Shown here: positions 60,481 through 64,000 of the stretch, piece after piece
Numbering within the stretch: position 1 is the stretch's first letter
Layout of the letters: each line of letters opens with the position of its first letter
DNA from: Copromyces sp. CBS 386.78
Taxonomy: Eukaryota > Ascomycota > Sordariomycetes > Sordariales > Sordariaceae
DNA length: 64,000 nt
Direction: 5' to 3'
NCBI GenBank assembly: GCA_030685235.1
Contig: MU839156.1
Span: 156,220 to 220,219, forward strand
Notes under the pieces: generated by a model
Told to the model about the DNA's origin: nothing
What the model saw: the letters and a program-made list of their open reading frames with translations, nothing else
Databases searched by the model: none
Made by a program: the position numbers and the translations under genes

Positions 60481-63240
60481 TATTGCTACGCTCGGTCGCA
60501 CTTATTTATATACGATTAAAACTATTACTACAATTACTATTTATTAATTGAGTTAATTAGTTAAATATAGAATAGAAGAGAAGAAAATGAGATAAAAGAA
60601 AGAAAATTCGTTATTAAATCCTATAGTAGCACGCTTAAATTTGTACGACGGGTATATAATATACGTAAATTTGTGAAACCTATATTATTAGTAAACTTAT
60701 TATTAGTAATATAAATATATATAATTGAATTTTGCGATTAACCGGAATATTTTCCCGTAATTCCGTTTAATACCGCTGTATATTTCTGTCCTAAAATACT
60801 AAGTTGAGATGAAAGGTTACTAAATAGTTATTAGTTGTATATATATACTTATAGTCCGGCTATACGGTTTAGAAATCGGATCGAAAGTCCAGTATAATAT
60901 TATTATATAGTTAGTACTATATTTATATTTCTTAAAGCATAGGGTAAATTATTAATACAAGTACGTTAAATAGTATAAATTGGTTAGCGGGATTTGTACT
61001 GGGTTTTATAAATTAGTACTATAATTAGAAGTATTTATATATATAGCTAGGTACTTATATTCTCTATCCGTATTATTTTCGCCGGTTTGGCTATTATAGT
61101 TAATATTAGTTTATACCTCTATATTTGTATAGTTTATATTTACAGTAAATAGTATAGAGTACGGCTGTGACTATTAGTCTAGTAATATTGCTAACGTTAT
61201 TAATATTAGCTGCTATATATAGTATATATATTGAGAAGTTAGTATAGTATATTACAATTGAATATAGAATTTATAGAGAAAATACCGGCACTAATACCTC
61301 TAACGTAGATATTTATTATATTTAGGTAAATACTATAATTTAAGGCAAAATACGGGCAAAGTCGTTATATTATTGTAGGTGAGTAGGTTGCCGAGGGCGC
61401 TAAACGTTAATACTAATTTTAAAAGGTATATACATCCTAATCGACCTAGACAAGTCCTACTCCAATTATACGAACTATATATAAATATACTAATATTATA
61501 ACGTTAATACTAATAATTATAAGGTCGTCCTCTTCTTCTATAATCTCGAAATCTAATAATAAATATCGTTATTTAATACGTTTAATACGGGTGATAATAA
61601 TAAAAATAAATCGGTTATCTTAATAGTTATCCTCGATATTGTATATAAAGACGTAATCGATACAATTAAATTGAATTTTTCCGTTCCTAGATTTGTATTA
61701 AATATAATCGCCCTATTTAAACGTATATCGGTCGTTTAAAGCCCTATATAGAACGAATTATATATTAGTACATTATTAAATAGGATAGTACTAAATATAT
61801 TAATACTATAGATATAAGAGGTAATAATAGTAGTAAATATCGGGTATTACGTCTAAAGAACGAAATTATTATTTTTAATTATTATTAATCTATCGTATAT
61901 TATATACGCTATTAAATTAATATTAATAGTTGATTGTAGTACCTTAATGCGATTATTCTAGGTAGTTTATTATTGATTGTATAAATGCGCGTTACTATAG
62001 ATTCCTATGAATTTAATACTAAAAAATGCATCTTTTATATAGGATTTCGGCCGGTATAAGATTGTTTTTTTGATAACGGTGATTTCGATAGCGTATAGCC
62101 CGCTGGCGGTTAAAATACCTTTTAAATATATAGAATTATATATACTTTCGAATATTATAATATGCCGATATATTTTTAATATTCGTACTAAGAATAATAA
62201 TCGGATTATAAAAATAGTATTAAAACTGAATAAATACCTAATATTATTATTATATTCCTATTTTATATATTACTCTTATTAAAATTAGCAACCGTTAAAG
62301 GAGGTACGTACTTATTTGTAAATATAAATTTGCGGGACTATTAGAAGGCCCTATTCTATATTAATAATAGCGAAAATATTAAAGCTATATTATATTTATT
62401 TTAGTAGGCTTGTATATAGAGTCTTTATTATAGTACCGAAGTTTATTCGAATATTGTACGCTAAAGTAATTATTTTCCTTTATTAATTATATAAATTACT
62501 ATTACTTTATTCTCGTCGATTTTATTAATAACGTTCAGTAGTAGATAGTCTATATTATTCGCTAATCTTAGTCGTTAATTGGCCGAGATTTCGGAAATTT
62601 CCTATTGTTCGATAGCCTCCGCTCTCTCTTCCCTTTCTTTAATAACGTTATAATCTTTTTATAAAAGAATTTTATTAAATAGGAATGGGTATTATCGACG
62701 TAGGTCTTTTATAACATTTATTAATTCTAAATTATTATATTTAAATATATATTATAGAACGAATTGTATTATTTCCCCGAAATTGTATTTTATTAATAGT
62801 ACTTTTTCAATATTAGAGTAGTTAGTTTTGTAAATTCGAATTTTAAAATATTTACTAAATAATTAGTATTCTATTACATAGTATATAGGGATATAAGTTC
62901 TTTTCTATTCCTATATTACTAATTTGCAGTTTTAACTGGATTGCCTAGGGGTTGTAGTTATATGAGGGTACGAAGGTATATTAAGTGTTAGGCTAGTTGG
63001 CTGGCTTGCTAGCTCTCGAATTAGAAATTAAATTCGAAATCGATATTGAGTTTTAATTTTAGTTAGGTCCTAAGCTCCCGGCCTACTACCTATAACCCTG
63101 CTATATATAACCTTCGCGTAATTAACGTACTTATAAAGATTTTCTCCGGTTAATATATTAAGGCTAACTGTTAAAGTATATTCCTTTGCAAAATTATAGT
63201 AGTATAATGCGATATATATATTTGGGCGGTAAATCTCTAT

Positions 63241-63536
63241 TATTGAAACGCCCATCCTTCCACCGTGGAGGCGCTGAGGTCGGGCTCACCAAAGGTGTCA
63301 TGGCACACCAAAGGTCGTAGTCCGTGAGCCCACCGAAGCGACGAAATTGGAAGGAGCGGCGGTTCTGTCTATAATGGGCTAACGTGCAATTAATTGCGGA
63401 GCCCATCGTCCTAATCGGGAAATTTGGAAACTCAGCTGAACTCGAGGCCCGTGCATTAAATACTCCCGGCAATACCTCTTCTCAACGAAGAAATGCATCC
63501 AAATGAAAAGACCGTCAAAATGTTCGCCTCAATTAT
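63241..63536. other. GC-normal island in AT-rich DNA, no gene named
   Basis: About 300 bp of ordinary composition. A minus-strand frame here (about 63194-63472, 92 codons) has an internal ATG but matches nothing I know. It may be a fragment of a non-RIPed element or an ancient gene remnant. Confidence 0.35.
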
Positions 63537-63801
63537 GCGGTCATTTTGGTGTTTTTTACATCGTGTTACGAGGTCTGGTTGTTGAGAGAAATCGACAAGA
63601 GTAGTGATTTGAATGCGACGGCGGTGAGCGACCGCGGTGAGCGACGAGCGACCGCGGTGAATGCGATTGTGGCTGCGATTGTGGCTGCGATTGTGGCTGT
63701 GATTCTGGGCAGCTGTAGATCCTCGAGGTTTAAAATGACTAAGTTTTTTTCTTCACTAATAACCCTAACCTAGAAAATAAAAAGGGCACCAAAATGACCG
63801 C
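63537..63801. mobile_element. 265-bp inverted-repeat element (GCGGTCATTTTGGTG)
   Basis: Perfect 15-bp inverted repeats, GCGGTCATTTTGGTG at 63537-63551 and its complement at 63787-63801, bound a segment holding GC-rich tandem repeats (GCGATTGTGGCT, three copies, and GGTGAGCGACC units). Related, mutated copies of the tip lie just outside on both sides (about 63511 and 63811), suggesting nested or rearranged ends. No coding capacity and no clear target duplication. Confidence 0.55.
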
Positions 63802-64000
63802 CATTTCTTAGCGGTTATTTTGCACCCGGCCAGAGGTCCGTATACCCTCTATTTAACGAGAAATCTTCGTTTAAAAAAAATTTACCGAACGGGTCTTTAG
63901 AAAAAAAAATTTTTAAAAAAAATTTATAAATAAAATAAAAATAAAAATGAAATTAAAAATAATAATAATAATAATCATAATAATAATAATATTAATAAGA

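Larger units (their letters stand above)
59870..63240. repeat. AT-rich RIP-like repeat relic
   Basis: About 3.4 kb of very AT-rich, TpA-dense sequence with stops in all frames and almost no long open frame, interrupted only by the minisatellite and possible LTR. The change in composition against the gene DNA to the left is abrupt. This is what RIP leaves of duplicated transposons in Neurospora and often marks heterochromatin. The original element cannot be named. Confidence 0.75.

Noticed and set aside
62070..62282. 70-codon Ile/Tyr-rich frame in AT-rich DNA
   Set aside because: The composition is just what TpA-rich mutated DNA yields; no membrane-protein family is suggested.

Overview
The window looks like nuclear DNA of a filamentous ascomycete, most likely Neurospora or a close Sordariales relative. 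Genes carry short introns (about 50-400 bp) with GT..AG ends and CTAAC/CTGAC-type branch points. Zn2Cys6 regulators with fungal domains are present. GC-balanced gene-rich DNA alternates sharply with very AT-rich, stop-ridden blocks that resemble repeats mutated by RIP (repeat-induced point mutation). The species call is an inference; no rRNA or marker gene is present to settle it.

Layout. 1-11.3 kb: a TamA/Dal81-like Zn2Cys6 regulator (+), then on the minus strand a BRAP2/Etp1-type RING ubiquitin ligase and a four-repeat polyubiquitin gene. 14.4-17.0 kb: a second Zn2Cys6-type regulator (-). 21.8-23.8 kb: farnesyltransferase beta subunit (+, five exons). 24-30 kb: mostly gene-free, with an inverted pair of about 210-bp terminal-inverted-repeat elements and a 529-bp Mutator-like non-autonomous element with an intact 9-bp target duplication. 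30.4-31.1 kb: a small dsRNA-binding-domain protein (+). 35.5-36.9 kb: mannose-1-phosphate guanylyltransferase (+).

38.5-42.9 kb is a transposon cluster: three short inverted-repeat elements around a 3.0-kb element with an AT-rich interior. All end in TACCG..CGGTA, and at least two of the short ones appear to derive from the large one or a relative. 43.7-45.6 kb: glycerol kinase (-). 48.0 kb: a 5'-truncated tRNA relic. 49.8-50.05 kb: another TACCGC-ended element. 50.5-57.2 kb: a protein kinase (+), a cupin protein (+), a conserved membrane-type protein (-), tRNA-Arg(UCU) (+) and an aldo-keto reductase (+).

From 57.9 kb to the end the window degenerates. An ABC-transporter relic (-) has a frameshift in its nucleotide-binding domain and no recognisable 5' half. 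It abuts about 4 kb of AT-rich DNA containing a CCCTAAT-bearing minisatellite and one more inverted-repeat element.

The genes do not form a pathway or cluster. They are mostly housekeeping genes (ubiquitin, prenylation, GDP-mannose, glycerol) plus regulators. I found no gene system that is clearly new; the most unusual content is the mobile-element families and the decay boundary at 59.9 kb.
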